This document shows, one piece after another, positions 9,328-17,235 of a stretch of 64,000 bases of DNA. The translations under genes and the position numbers were made by a program. Where the stretch lies: NCBI RefSeq assembly GCF_000737785.1, contig NZ_JPRO01000001.1, positions 372,001 through 436,000 of the forward strand, read 5' to 3'. The stretch is from Chryseobacterium luteum (lineage in GTDB: Bacteria > Bacteroidota > Bacteroidia > Flavobacteriales > Weeksellaceae). Positions within the stretch are counted from its first letter, which is position 1. Every line of letters begins with the position of its first letter. A model generated the notes under the pieces. It ran no database searches. It had not been told where the DNA came from and saw nothing but the letters and a program-made list of their open reading frames with translations.

Positions 9328-9762
9328 ATGAAAAGAAAAATAGCTATTGCTGCAGACCATGCAGGCTATGAGTACAAAGAGATTGTTAAGAACTATCTGT
9401 CAGAACGTTTTGATGTTCAGGATTTTGGAACGTTTTCCACAGACAGTGTGGATTATCCGGACTTTGTTCACCCAGCTGCAACATCCGTGGAAAACGGTGA
9501 AAATGAACTTGGAATATTAATTTGCGGAAGTGGAAACGGGGTTCAGATCACTGCAAACAAACATCAGAAGATCAGATGCGCCCTTTGCTGGATGCCTGAG
9601 ATTGCTGTACTGGCAAGACAGCATAATGATGCGAACATGATATCAATACCGGCAAGATTTATCTCTAAGGAACTAGCCATAGAAATTGCTGAAAAATTTC
9701 TTTCCACAGACTTTGAAGGAGGAAGACACCAGACCAGAGTAGACAAAATTGCTGTTTGCTAA
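9328..9762 (+). CDS. rpiB: Ribose-5-phosphate isomerase B
   Basis: 144 residues, complete. RpiB interconverts ribose 5-phosphate and ribulose 5-phosphate in the pentose phosphate pathway. Seen are the N-terminal AADHAGYEYKE, the DFGTFSTDSVDYPDF phosphate-binding stretch and the active-site Cys motif ILICGSGNG, which with NKHQKIRCALCW typifies the RpiB/LacAB fold. Two more TTTCCACA-type 9-mers occur in the gene (9433-9441, 9700-9708). A TACCTTTG promoter element lies at 9282-9289, so transcription would start inside the candidate origin. Confidence 0.93.
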   Translation: MKRKIAIAADHAGYEYKEIVKNYLSERFDVQDFGTFSTDSVDYPDFVHPAATSVENGENELGILICGSGNGVQITANKHQKIRCALCWMPEIAVLARQHNDANMISIPARFISKELAIEIAEKFLSTDFEGGRHQTRVDKIAVC

Positions 9763-9769
9763 ACATATA

Positions 9770-9797
9770 AAGGCCTGTAAATCAAATTACAGGCCTT
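9770..9797 (+). terminator. Terminator after rpiB
   Basis: An 11-bp perfect stem, AAGGCCTGTAA / TTACAGGCCTT, with a 6-base loop and a T-rich tail, 7 bp after the stop. Confidence 0.85.
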
Positions 9798-9814
9798 ATT
9801 TATTATTTATTTTG

Positions 9815-9823
9815 TATCTTTGC
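9815..9823 (+). promoter_or_regulatory. Possible promoter element for the TSP3-repeat gene
   Basis: TATCTTTGC matches the Bacteroidota -7 element TAnnTTTG(C). It lies 178 bp before the next start codon, so the 5' leader would be long. No clear -33 element was seen. Confidence 0.35.
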
Positions 9824-10000
9824 AGCAGTTAATAGAAATTACCAGACTATTATTTCCGTACAGAACCTGGATATTTATTCAAAGGTTTTTCTCCCCTCTT
9901 CTCCATATTTGTAGTATTTTTATACAACTAAAGTTTCCATTATAAATAAATTGGAAGGAAAATTGATGCTGTTGAATTAAAAAGAGTCATATAAAACTGA

Positions 10001-10897
10001 ATGAAGATCAAAGTATCTGCCGTATTATTTTTTATAATAAGTTATTTCCATGCTCAGGAAATAAAGGATACAGATAATGATGGAATTACTGACAAGGATG
10101 ATCAGTGTTTTGAAATAGCAGGACCTTTAGAAAATAACGGTTGCCCCTGGCCGGATACAGATGGTGATGGAATTTTGGATAAAGATGATGCATGTCCAAC
10201 TGTTGCAGGGAAACCTGAGTTGAACGGATGTCCAAAAGATGATTGCACAGACAATATTAAGCTTCAAAAAAGAAATGTTGAAGATTTTGTTTTACAACAA
10301 AAGGAAATCAATTATCAGGCGTTGCAGAAACATTTTTTACAGATTTTAAAAAAGATAAATTTTAATTCAGAAATACTATTATTTTTAAATTCAAATGTGT
10401 TGGAAGGTGAAGGTCCTTCAAAGTGTCCGGGTTTAGATTTTCCAGAATATCAGGAATATTCTACAAGCAATTTAGTATGGAATGAAAGTATGCTGAATGC
10501 TTTATCCAAAACATTAGATAAAACTATTTTTCCAGTGTCATATAATTCCTGGTGGTGGGGAAATGGAGGATTTTACACAGAAAATAGTAAAGAGTTTAGA
10601 TTTTTATCCAAAAGTCAGATAAATTATATCAATAACTTACCATTATTTTCTGATGTGAAACACGGAAGAATCAGATATATTAGGGTTAAAAATAAAAAGC
10701 TGGAAGGACTGTCTAAAGATTTTAATCAAATTATCTTTCGTCAGGATAGAACAATTGTTAATGGATCATTTCAAACAGAAATTGAATTAACAATTAGCAC
10801 AAAAATAGAATTTCATGCTTATATTTTTAAGTATGATTTTGATAAAAAAAATTGGCTTTTAACATCAGATAAAAGTCAGATAACAACAATTAAATAA
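10001..10897 (+). CDS. Secreted protein with thrombospondin type 3 calcium-binding repeats
   Basis: 298 residues. A signal peptide (about 1-18, ending FHAQ) is followed by two or three Asp-rich repeats of the type [14 protein letters not shown] and [15 protein letters not shown] (about 23-80). These are the calcium-binding thrombospondin type 3 (OmpA-linker) repeats. The remaining ~215 residues match no family I recognise; there is a Trp cluster (SWWWGNGG) near 185. There is no OmpA-like C-terminal domain. It probably acts in the periplasm or at the surface. It lies 8 bp before rnr but is unlike it in function. Confidence 0.6.
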   Translation: MKIKVSAVLFFIISYFHAQEIKDTDNDGITDKDDQCFEIAGPLENNGCPWPDTDGDGILDKDDACPTVAGKPELNGCPKDDCTDNIKLQKRNVEDFVLQQKEINYQALQKHFLQILKKINFNSEILLFLNSNVLEGEGPSKCPGLDFPEYQEYSTSNLVWNESMLNALSKTLDKTIFPVSYNSWWWGNGGFYTENSKEFRFLSKSQINYINNLPLFSDVKHGRIRYIRVKNKKLEGLSKDFNQIIFRQDRTIVNGSFQTEIELTISTKIEFHAYIFKYDFDKKNWLLTSDKSQITTIK

Positions 10898-10905
10898 CAT
10901 TAAAA

Positions 10906-13059
10906 ATGCCAAGAAAAGGTAAATATATAAGCCATAAAAACGAACAGAAACTCATAGAGATCGGAAGACTGATCCTGCGTTTCATGAATACCAATTCGTC
11001 CAAGATCTACAATTATAAGCAGATTGCAGACGGAATAGAATATAAAAATCCACGCCAGAGAGAGCTGGTGATCCAGGCTCTTCACAAACTTCAGGGTTCT
11101 GAGAAGATCAAAGAAGTAGAAAAAGGAAAATTTATCGTTAACCTGAAGATTGCAGGAACTTTGACGGGAGTCATTGATTTTAACCAGTCCGGAAATGCCT
11201 ACGTGAGTGTAGAAGGTGTGGAAGATGATGTCTTTATTCATTCCAAAAACGTGAAAGATGCATTACAGGGCGATAAAGTCCTGATTGTGACCTACCATTT
11301 CAAAGGGAAAAAACTGGAAGGCTCTGTACTGGAAGTTCTGGAAAGAACCAGAACTGAATTTGTAGGAACATTCCAGGTAGTTGCCCATAAAGACTTTGGA
11401 TTTGTGGTTTGCGATAAAAAATCCATTCACACGGATATCTTTATCCCAAGATCTAAATTCGGAGGTGCCGAAAACGGCGATAAAGTCGTGGTAAAAATGA
11501 CAGAATGGAGACCGGGAGACAAAAATCCTCAGGGAGAAATCACTAAGGTATTGGGAGCTCCTGGTGAGCATGAAACCGAGATCCACTCTATCCTTGCAGA
11601 ATACGGCCTTCCTTACGAATTCCCGCAGGAAGTTGAGCTGGATGCAGATAAAATTGACAGAAGAATCACCGATGAAGAAGCTGCCAGGCGTTGGGATATG
11701 CGTGATATCTGTACATTCACCATTGACCCCAAGGATGCAAAAGATTTTGATGATGCGCTTTCAATAAGAAAATTGGAAAACGGAAACTGGGAGATCGGTG
11801 TCCACATCGCAGATGTTTCTCATTATGTAGTTCCCGGAACTATCCTGGATGATGAAGCTTACAAAAGAGCAACTTCGGTATACCTTGTAGACCGTGTGGT
11901 TCCGATGCTTCCGGAAGTTTTGAGTAACGATGTGTGCTCACTTCGCCCTAACGAAGATAAATATACGTTCTCTGCAGTTTTCCAACTAAATGATAAAGCG
12001 GAGATCCAGAAACAATGGTTCGGAAGGACAGTGATTCATTCAGACAGAAGATTTACTTACGAAGAAGCTCAGGAACGTATAGAAACAGGGCAGGGAGATC
12101 TTGCTGAGGAAATCAATACCCTTGACAGGTTAGCCAAAATTATGCGTGACGAACGTGTAAGAAACGGAGCAATTACATTTGACAGAAGTGAAGTAAGATT
12201 CAATCTGGATGAAAATAACTCGCCGATCGGGGTGTACTTTAAAATAAGTAAAGATTCCAATCACCTGATCGAAGAATTCATGCTTTTAGCCAATAAAAAA
12301 GTGTCTGAATTTGTTTCGCTGAACGGTAAAGGCGGAGTGAGCAACAATACCTTTATTTACAGGGTCCATGACGATCCGAATCCAGCTAAACTGGAAGCAT
12401 TAAGAGACTTCGTTTCCACTTTCGGATACAAAATGAACCTTGACAATACCAAAAAAGTTGCAGAATCTTTGAACAAGCTTCTTTCTGATGTCAAAGGAAA
12501 AGGAGAAGAAAATATGATCGAAACGCTTGCCATGAGAAGTATGAGCAAAGCCGTGTATTCTACAGAACCTATCGGCCACTACGGTTTAGGATTCGAATAT
12601 TACAGTCACTTTACCTCTCCTATCCGTCGTTATCCTGACCTTCTTGCCCACCGTCTTTTACAGCATTATCTTGATGGAGGAAAATCTCCAAGCAAGCAGG
12701 AGCTGGAAGATAAAGCCAAACACTGCAGTTCTATGGAAAGACTGGCTGCCGATGCAGAAAGAGATTCCATCAAGTTTATGCAGGTGAAATTTATGGAAAA
12801 ACATCTTGGAGAAACATTCACAGGAGTTATTTCAGGGGTTGCAGAATTCGGTTTCTGGGTTGAAATCCCTGAAAACGGTGCTGAAGGCTTGATCAAATTA
12901 AGAGACCTTGTGGATGATTCCTATTCTTATGATGCGAAGACCCATGCAGTTTATGGTCATAAAACCGGAAAAAGGCATCAGTTAGGGGATCAGGTCCAGA
13001 TCAAAGTAGTAAAAGCCAACCTTATTCAAAAACAGTTGGATTTTAAGATTGTTGATTAA
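10906..13059 (+). CDS. rnr: Ribonuclease R
   Basis: 717 residues. An N-terminal winged-helix segment (about 10-70) and cold-shock OB domains (about 75-220) precede the RNB catalytic domain. The catalytic stretch TIDPKDAKDFDDALSI (about 270) carries the Mg-binding aspartates. The conserved SPIRRYPDLLAHRLL follows near 580, and a C-terminal S1 domain spans about 630-715. It is a processive 3'-5' exoribonuclease that degrades structured RNA and helps rRNA quality control. Its stop TAA overlaps the ATG of the next (broken) frame as TAATG. Confidence 0.95.
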   Translation: MPRKGKYISHKNEQKLIEIGRLILRFMNTNSSKIYNYKQIADGIEYKNPRQRELVIQALHKLQGSEKIKEVEKGKFIVNLKIAGTLTGVIDFNQSGNAYVSVEGVEDDVFIHSKNVKDALQGDKVLIVTYHFKGKKLEGSVLEVLERTRTEFVGTFQVVAHKDFGFVVCDKKSIHTDIFIPRSKFGGAENGDKVVVKMTEWRPGDKNPQGEITKVLGAPGEHETEIHSILAEYGLPYEFPQEVELDADKIDRRITDEEAARRWDMRDICTFTIDPKDAKDFDDALSIRKLENGNWEIGVHIADVSHYVVPGTILDDEAYKRATSVYLVDRVVPMLPEVLSNDVCSLRPNEDKYTFSAVFQLNDKAEIQKQWFGRTVIHSDRRFTYEEAQERIETGQGDLAEEINTLDRLAKIMRDERVRNGAITFDRSEVRFNLDENNSPIGVYFKISKDSNHLIEEFMLLANKKVSEFVSLNGKGGVSNNTFIYRVHDDPNPAKLEALRDFVSTFGYKMNLDNTKKVAESLNKLLSDVKGKGEENMIETLAMRSMSKAVYSTEPIGHYGLGFEYYSHFTSPIRRYPDLLAHRLLQHYLDGGKSPSKQELEDKAKHCSSMERLAADAERDSIKFMQVKFMEKHLGETFTGVISGVAEFGFWVEIPENGAEGLIKLRDLVDDSYSYDAKTHAVYGHKTGKRHQLGDQVQIKVVKANLIQKQLDFKIVD

Positions 13060-13567
13060 TGACAAAAATTGATAAAGCGATCGTGTTCAGTCTTCTGAAT
13101 ACGATTTTGCTTGTGACAGTTATTTTTAAGACTGTCCTCAATTTTATGTATTTATAGGGGTTATCCTGTTTCTTATTGTAGTAAGTAATTTCTTAATCAA
13201 TAAAAACAGGATTAATATTGGAAATGAGGGGAAAAAATATTTTTTTTTGATTAAATTTCCGCTTGTAATTAATTTGTTTTTTCTGATCAATTTTATTACA
13301 GGGATGAATCCCACAAAAGAAACCTATTGTTATAAAGCACAATCATCTTATGTTGGAGGCGTTCATAGCCGTCAGGTAGGAAAGACTACCTATATATATT
13401 TAAGTGGAAATGCCTATGAATACGAGTATATGATAAGGAGTTTTTTCATCGATTATAAAAGGATGATGTATAAAAACCAGATTACTTATACATTTGAAAG
13501 AGGTATCTTTGGGCTAAAAATCAGGAAAGATTTCCAGTTTTTTTATAATGAAAATTGTTTAGAATAG
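13059..13567 (+). pseudogene. Frameshifted small membrane-protein gene
   Basis: From the ATG overlapping the rnr stop, a frame encodes 32 residues (begins MTKIDKAIVFSLLN, hydrophobic) and stops at 13155-13157. The -1 frame is open from about 13130 through the stop at 13565-13567 and continues the hydrophobic character (YVFIGVILFLIVVSNFLI, then FPLVINLFFLINFITG). One extra T in the TTTT run at about 13142-13145 would join both parts into one ~169-residue protein with three membrane segments and a soluble C-terminal part. It is either a real frameshift or a sequencing error. The family is not recognised. A TTG at 13247 could start only a truncated product. Confidence 0.6.
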
Positions 13568-13568
13568 A

Positions 13569-14255
13569 ATGTTTGAACTTGTACTTTCTGCCGTTGTCTT
13601 AGGATTTATGCTGAGCCTGGTTTTTATAGGACCTATTTTTTTCCTTTTAATTGAAACCAGCTTCAGCAGGGGCCCAAGACACGCTCTGGCATTGGATCTC
13701 GGAGTTATTACAGCAGATTTATTATGCATTGTTGCTGCGTATTATGCAAGTGCAGATATTGTTACCTTAATAGATAAGCATCCCGGTTTTTACAGGATCA
13801 CCTCTATACTTATTTTTGTGTACGGGATTGTTATGATGGTCACCAAGACTAAAATGCATTTGCCCGGTGAAGAAAAAATCATTGGCCAGAACTATTTTAA
13901 AACGTTTTTCAATGGTTTTTTCTTTAATCTTTTAAATGTCGGGGTTATTCTTTTCTGGCTCGTTACGGTGATCTCCGTAAGAAACCAGTACCCGGATACC
14001 AGCAGCTTTATTTTTTACATAAGTATTGTTATTGGCACCTATCTCTTCATTGATCTGGCCAAAATATTCCTTGCAAAACAATTTCACGATAAACTTACCC
14101 AGAAACTTGCCAACCAGATCAGAAGAATCGTTGGCGGGATTCTTATTGTTTTCAGTTTCTTTATCTTTCTGCAGAGCTTTAAGAAATTCAACCAGTTCGA
14201 CAGGCGTTTAGAAGAAGCTGAGAAAAAAGAAATCAAGTATCAAAAAACAGAATGA
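13569..14255 (+). CDS. LysE family translocator
   Basis: 228 residues with about six membrane segments and the N-terminal pattern FMLSLVFIGPIFFLLIETSFSRG, which is typical of LysE/RhtB exporters. These export amino acids or related small molecules across the inner membrane; the substrate is not predictable. The C-terminal tail is charged. It starts 1 bp after the broken gene and overlaps the LD-carboxypeptidase gene by 4 bp (ATGA), so the two are translationally coupled. Confidence 0.8.
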   Translation: MFELVLSAVVLGFMLSLVFIGPIFFLLIETSFSRGPRHALALDLGVITADLLCIVAAYYASADIVTLIDKHPGFYRITSILIFVYGIVMMVTKTKMHLPGEEKIIGQNYFKTFFNGFFFNLLNVGVILFWLVTVISVRNQYPDTSSFIFYISIVIGTYLFIDLAKIFLAKQFHDKLTQKLANQIRRIVGGILIVFSFFIFLQSFKKFNQFDRRLEEAEKKEIKYQKTE

Positions 14256-15181
14256 AAAAAATAATATTTCCAAAACCCCTTAAAAAAGGTTCCAAAATAG
14301 CTGTTATTTCCCCTGCCGGAGCTGTAGATATTACCCAGCTGGAAAAAGGCATAGAAATGATTAAAAACATAGGTTTTGAGCCTGTGCTGGGCGAACACCT
14401 TTATACTAAATATTCAAACGGGTATAATTACGCCGGTACGGAAGAAGAAAGAATTAAAGACATCAACTGGGCTTTAAATGATAAAGATATTTCAGCAATC
14501 TGGGCCTCACGGGGAGGCTACGGATGTCAGCATCTGGTGCAGCATTTAAAACTTAAAAACTTTACAGAAAACCCGAAATGGTACATTGGTTACTCAGATA
14601 ATACGGTTATTCAAAGTTATTTATTGAAAAAAGGTTTTGCTTCTATTCATGGACAAACCATTAAGACTTCGAGTTTTGGAGTGACGGATGAAAGCTATGA
14701 TCTGGTTTTTGATATTTTAAAAGGGAAAAGTCCTGAATATGCCTTAAAACCACATCAATTTAATAAAACAGGGAATATTGAAGGTGAACTGGTTGGGGGT
14801 AATTTAGCCCTGATCTATGCTCTTTTGGGAACTAAATATTCCTTCGATTTTAAGGATAAGATTTTATTCATTGAAGATATCGGGGAGAACTTTTATGCCC
14901 TGGACAGAATGATCATGACCCTTGAATTAGCTGGAGTTTTTAATAAAATAAAAGGATTGATCATTGGCGGAATGACCAATATGGGGGATGAAAAAGAAAA
15001 TAAAAGCTATGAAGAAAGCTTCGATGAATTTGCCTATAAACTGATCTCGGACAGAATTTCAAAATATAAATTCCCCGCTGTTTTCGGATTTCCAAATGGC
15101 CATATTAAAGATAACAGACCTTTAATTATTGGCGGAACGGTTAAAATGAAGGTTGAAACTAAGGTTAAGATTGAGTTTTAA
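14252..15181 (+). CDS. LD-carboxypeptidase (peptidase family S66)
   Basis: 309 residues, normal for S66. The N-terminal KGSKIAVISPAGAVD and the nucleophile motif YIGYSDNT (Ser near 117) are clear. IFIEDIGENFYALDRM (Glu near 210) and the late His in NGHIKDNRPLIIGG complete the Ser-Glu-His set. LdcA-type enzymes cut the L-Lys/mDAP-D-Ala bond of cytosolic murein tetrapeptides for recycling. MccF-like immunity enzymes share the fold, but nothing here suggests a microcin context. Confidence 0.85.
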   Translation: MKKIIFPKPLKKGSKIAVISPAGAVDITQLEKGIEMIKNIGFEPVLGEHLYTKYSNGYNYAGTEEERIKDINWALNDKDISAIWASRGGYGCQHLVQHLKLKNFTENPKWYIGYSDNTVIQSYLLKKGFASIHGQTIKTSSFGVTDESYDLVFDILKGKSPEYALKPHQFNKTGNIEGELVGGNLALIYALLGTKYSFDFKDKILFIEDIGENFYALDRMIMTLELAGVFNKIKGLIIGGMTNMGDEKENKSYEESFDEFAYKLISDRISKYKFPAVFGFPNGHIKDNRPLIIGGTVKMKVETKVKIEF

Positions 15182-15229
15182 ATTGATCAATGTCACACAC
15201 TCCCATCCTCAAACTCTCAAACTCAAAAG

Positions 15230-15601
15230 ATGGCAACTCACAACGATTTCGGGAAAATAGCGGAAGACCTTGCAGCAGAATATCTGCAGAAAAACGGCTA
15301 CAAGATCGTTACCAGGAATTTCCGGTTTCAGAAAGCTGAGATCGATATTATTGCTGAAAAAGAAAATTTGATCATTATTGTAGAAGTAAAAGCCCGTTCT
15401 ACAGATGCTTTTATGCTGCCTCAGGAAGCGGTTACCAAGACAAAAATCAAATCCATCGTTACCGCAGCCAATCATTATCTTGAAGAATTTGACAAAAACA
15501 GTGAAGTAAGGTTTGATATTATTTCTGTGCTTCCTGACGAAAAAAAGAAATTGATTGTTGAACATATCACCGATGCTTTTGAAGCATTTGACGCCAACTA
15601 A
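15230..15601 (+). CDS. YraN family (UPF0102) endonuclease-like protein
   Basis: 123 residues, the normal family size. The restriction-endonuclease-like core is visible: GKIAEDLAAEYLQKNGYKI, then AEIDIIAEKENLIIIVEVKAR with the D...E-x-K arrangement of Mg-dependent nucleases. The cellular role of YraN is not settled. A proline- and leucine-coding stretch upstream (15190-15229) is out of frame and not part of it. Confidence 0.85.
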   Translation: MATHNDFGKIAEDLAAEYLQKNGYKIVTRNFRFQKAEIDIIAEKENLIIIVEVKARSTDAFMLPQEAVTKTKIKSIVTAANHYLEEFDKNSEVRFDIISVLPDEKKKLIVEHITDAFEAFDAN

Positions 15602-15657
15602 AAAGTAGAAAGTATTAGTTACTTTCTATGATGTACAATTATACATTTTACAATAAA

Positions 15658-16407
15658 ATGAAAACAATACTCATCACCGGAGCTACTTCCGGAATAGGAA
15701 AATCCACTACAGAACTTCTTGCAGGACAGGGAAACAAAATCATTATCTGTGGAAGGAGAAACGAAGTTTTAGAATCATTAAAAACCCAGCTTTCTCAATT
15801 TACCGAAATATTTAGTTTAAACTTTGATGTGAGGAATCTCGAAGAAGTTGAAAAAGCAATACATTCCCTGCCTGAAGAATGGAAAACTATTGATGTTCTG
15901 ATTAATAATGCAGGAAATGCACACGGTTTAGATCCTCTTTCTGCCGGAAAGACAGATGATTGGGATTCTATGATCGATGGTAATGTAAAAGGACTGTTAT
16001 ACGTGTCCAAAATGATCATACCCTCTATGAAAGAGCGTAATTCAGGGCATATTGTAAACATTAGTTCAGTGGCGGCAAGGCAGACTTATGCCAACGGAAC
16101 CGTGTATTGTGCAACTAAAAAAGCAGTTGATGTAATTTCTGAAGGAATGCGTCTGGAACTTACTGAATTCGGTATCAAAGTGACCAATATTCAGCCGGGT
16201 GCTGTGGAAACAGACTTCTCCATGGTAAGATTCAAAGGAGACAGTGAGAGAGCGGCTACAGTATATGCAGGTTATGAAGCTTTGAAGGCCGGAGATATTG
16301 CTGATGCTATCGCTTACTGTATCAATGCTCCCAAACACGTTATGGTTTCAGATATGACCATTTATCCAAGTGCGCAGAGTGAGCCGAGAACGATCTACAG
16401 AAAATAG
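15658..16407 (+). CDS. Short-chain dehydrogenase/reductase, YdfG-like
   Basis: 249 residues from the ATG at 15658, which places the Rossmann motif TGATSGIG at residues 6-13 as in the family; an upstream in-frame ATG would add ten residues. The NNAGNA motif, the catalytic Ser (NISSVA) and the YCATK motif (Tyr-x3-Lys) are present. Closest in character is YdfG (NADP-dependent 3-hydroxy acid/serine dehydrogenase), with the late PGAVETDFS. The substrate is inferred only. It stands between yraN and tsaB with ordinary gaps. Confidence 0.85.
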   Translation: MKTILITGATSGIGKSTTELLAGQGNKIIICGRRNEVLESLKTQLSQFTEIFSLNFDVRNLEEVEKAIHSLPEEWKTIDVLINNAGNAHGLDPLSAGKTDDWDSMIDGNVKGLLYVSKMIIPSMKERNSGHIVNISSVAARQTYANGTVYCATKKAVDVISEGMRLELTEFGIKVTNIQPGAVETDFSMVRFKGDSERAATVYAGYEALKAGDIADAIAYCINAPKHVMVSDMTIYPSAQSEPRTIYRK

Positions 16408-16489
16408 TTAAAATAAAGACATAAATTTGCAGAATATCCGGAAGCAGTATTGCCTTTCGTAATTTTGCCATCAGCTTAAAATAAAAGAG

Positions 16490-17176
16490 ATGAAAATTCT
16501 ATATCTGGAAACCTCTTCCAAAAACTGTTCGGTAGCTATTTCAGACGATGAAAAGCTGCTATGCCTGTGCGAAGAAGTTTCTGAAAACTATAAACAGTCC
16601 GAAAGTCTTCACACTTATGTAGAATGGGCGTTGGAAGGAGCCGGACTCACCATGAAAGATATCGGGGCTGTTTCATTAGGTAAAGGGCCCGGTTCCTATA
16701 CCGGATTAAGGATTGGGGCCGCTTCTGCAAAAGGCTTCTGCTATGGACTTAAGGTTCCGTTAATCGCAGTGAATTCTTTAGAAAGCATGACAGAGCCTTT
16801 TTTAGGCAAAAACTACGATTATATAGTGCCATTGATCGACGCAAGGAGAATGGAGGTTTATACGGCCGTTTATGACGGCGGGACAGGAAAAGAACTTTCA
16901 CCAACCGAAGCTAAAATTTTGGACGAAACTTCGTTTGAAGAATTTAAAGATAAAAAAGTAATTTTTGTAGGAGACGGTGCAAAAAAAGCAAAGGAAATCC
17001 TGAATCTTCCGGATGCTGATTTTAAGGATGACGTCTACCCTTCCGCACAATACCTGATCAAAAGGACTATGGAAAAGATAGATCAGAAAGAGTTTGAAGA
17101 CATCGCCTACTTTGAACCCTTTTATCTCAAAGATTTCCATGGAGTAAAGAAAAAGAAATCTTCAGATTCTATATGA
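16490..17176 (+). CDS. tsaB: tRNA t6A biosynthesis protein TsaB
   Basis: 228 residues. It begins MKILYLETSSKNCSVAI, and the conserved GKGPGSYTGLRIGAASAKG segment is intact (about 65-83). TsaB is the non-catalytic ASKHA-fold partner of TsaD in N6-threonylcarbamoyladenosine synthesis at A37 of ANN-decoding tRNAs. Two TAnnTTTGC elements lie upstream (16422-16430 and 16460-16468), so the gene probably has its own promoter. Confidence 0.92.
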   Translation: MKILYLETSSKNCSVAISDDEKLLCLCEEVSENYKQSESLHTYVEWALEGAGLTMKDIGAVSLGKGPGSYTGLRIGAASAKGFCYGLKVPLIAVNSLESMTEPFLGKNYDYIVPLIDARRMEVYTAVYDGGTGKELSPTEAKILDETSFEEFKDKKVIFVGDGAKKAKEILNLPDADFKDDVYPSAQYLIKRTMEKIDQKEFEDIAYFEPFYLKDFHGVKKKKSSDSI

Positions 17177-17202
17177 CCATAAAAAAATAAACAATTACAT
17201 AC

Positions 17203-17231
17203 AAAAAGCGAAGAATAACTCTTCGCTTTTT
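17203..17231. terminator. Bidirectional terminator between tsaB and sprE
   Basis: The stem GCGAAGA/TCTTCGC has a 5-base loop and is flanked by A5 on one side and T6 on the other. It can serve the two convergent genes. Confidence 0.85.
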
Positions 17232-17235
17232 TATT

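Noticed and set aside
13247-13567. A stand-alone gene from the TTG at 13247
   Set aside because: The frame is open about 115 bp further upstream and continues a hydrophobic N-terminus from the other frame, so it is part of a frameshifted gene.
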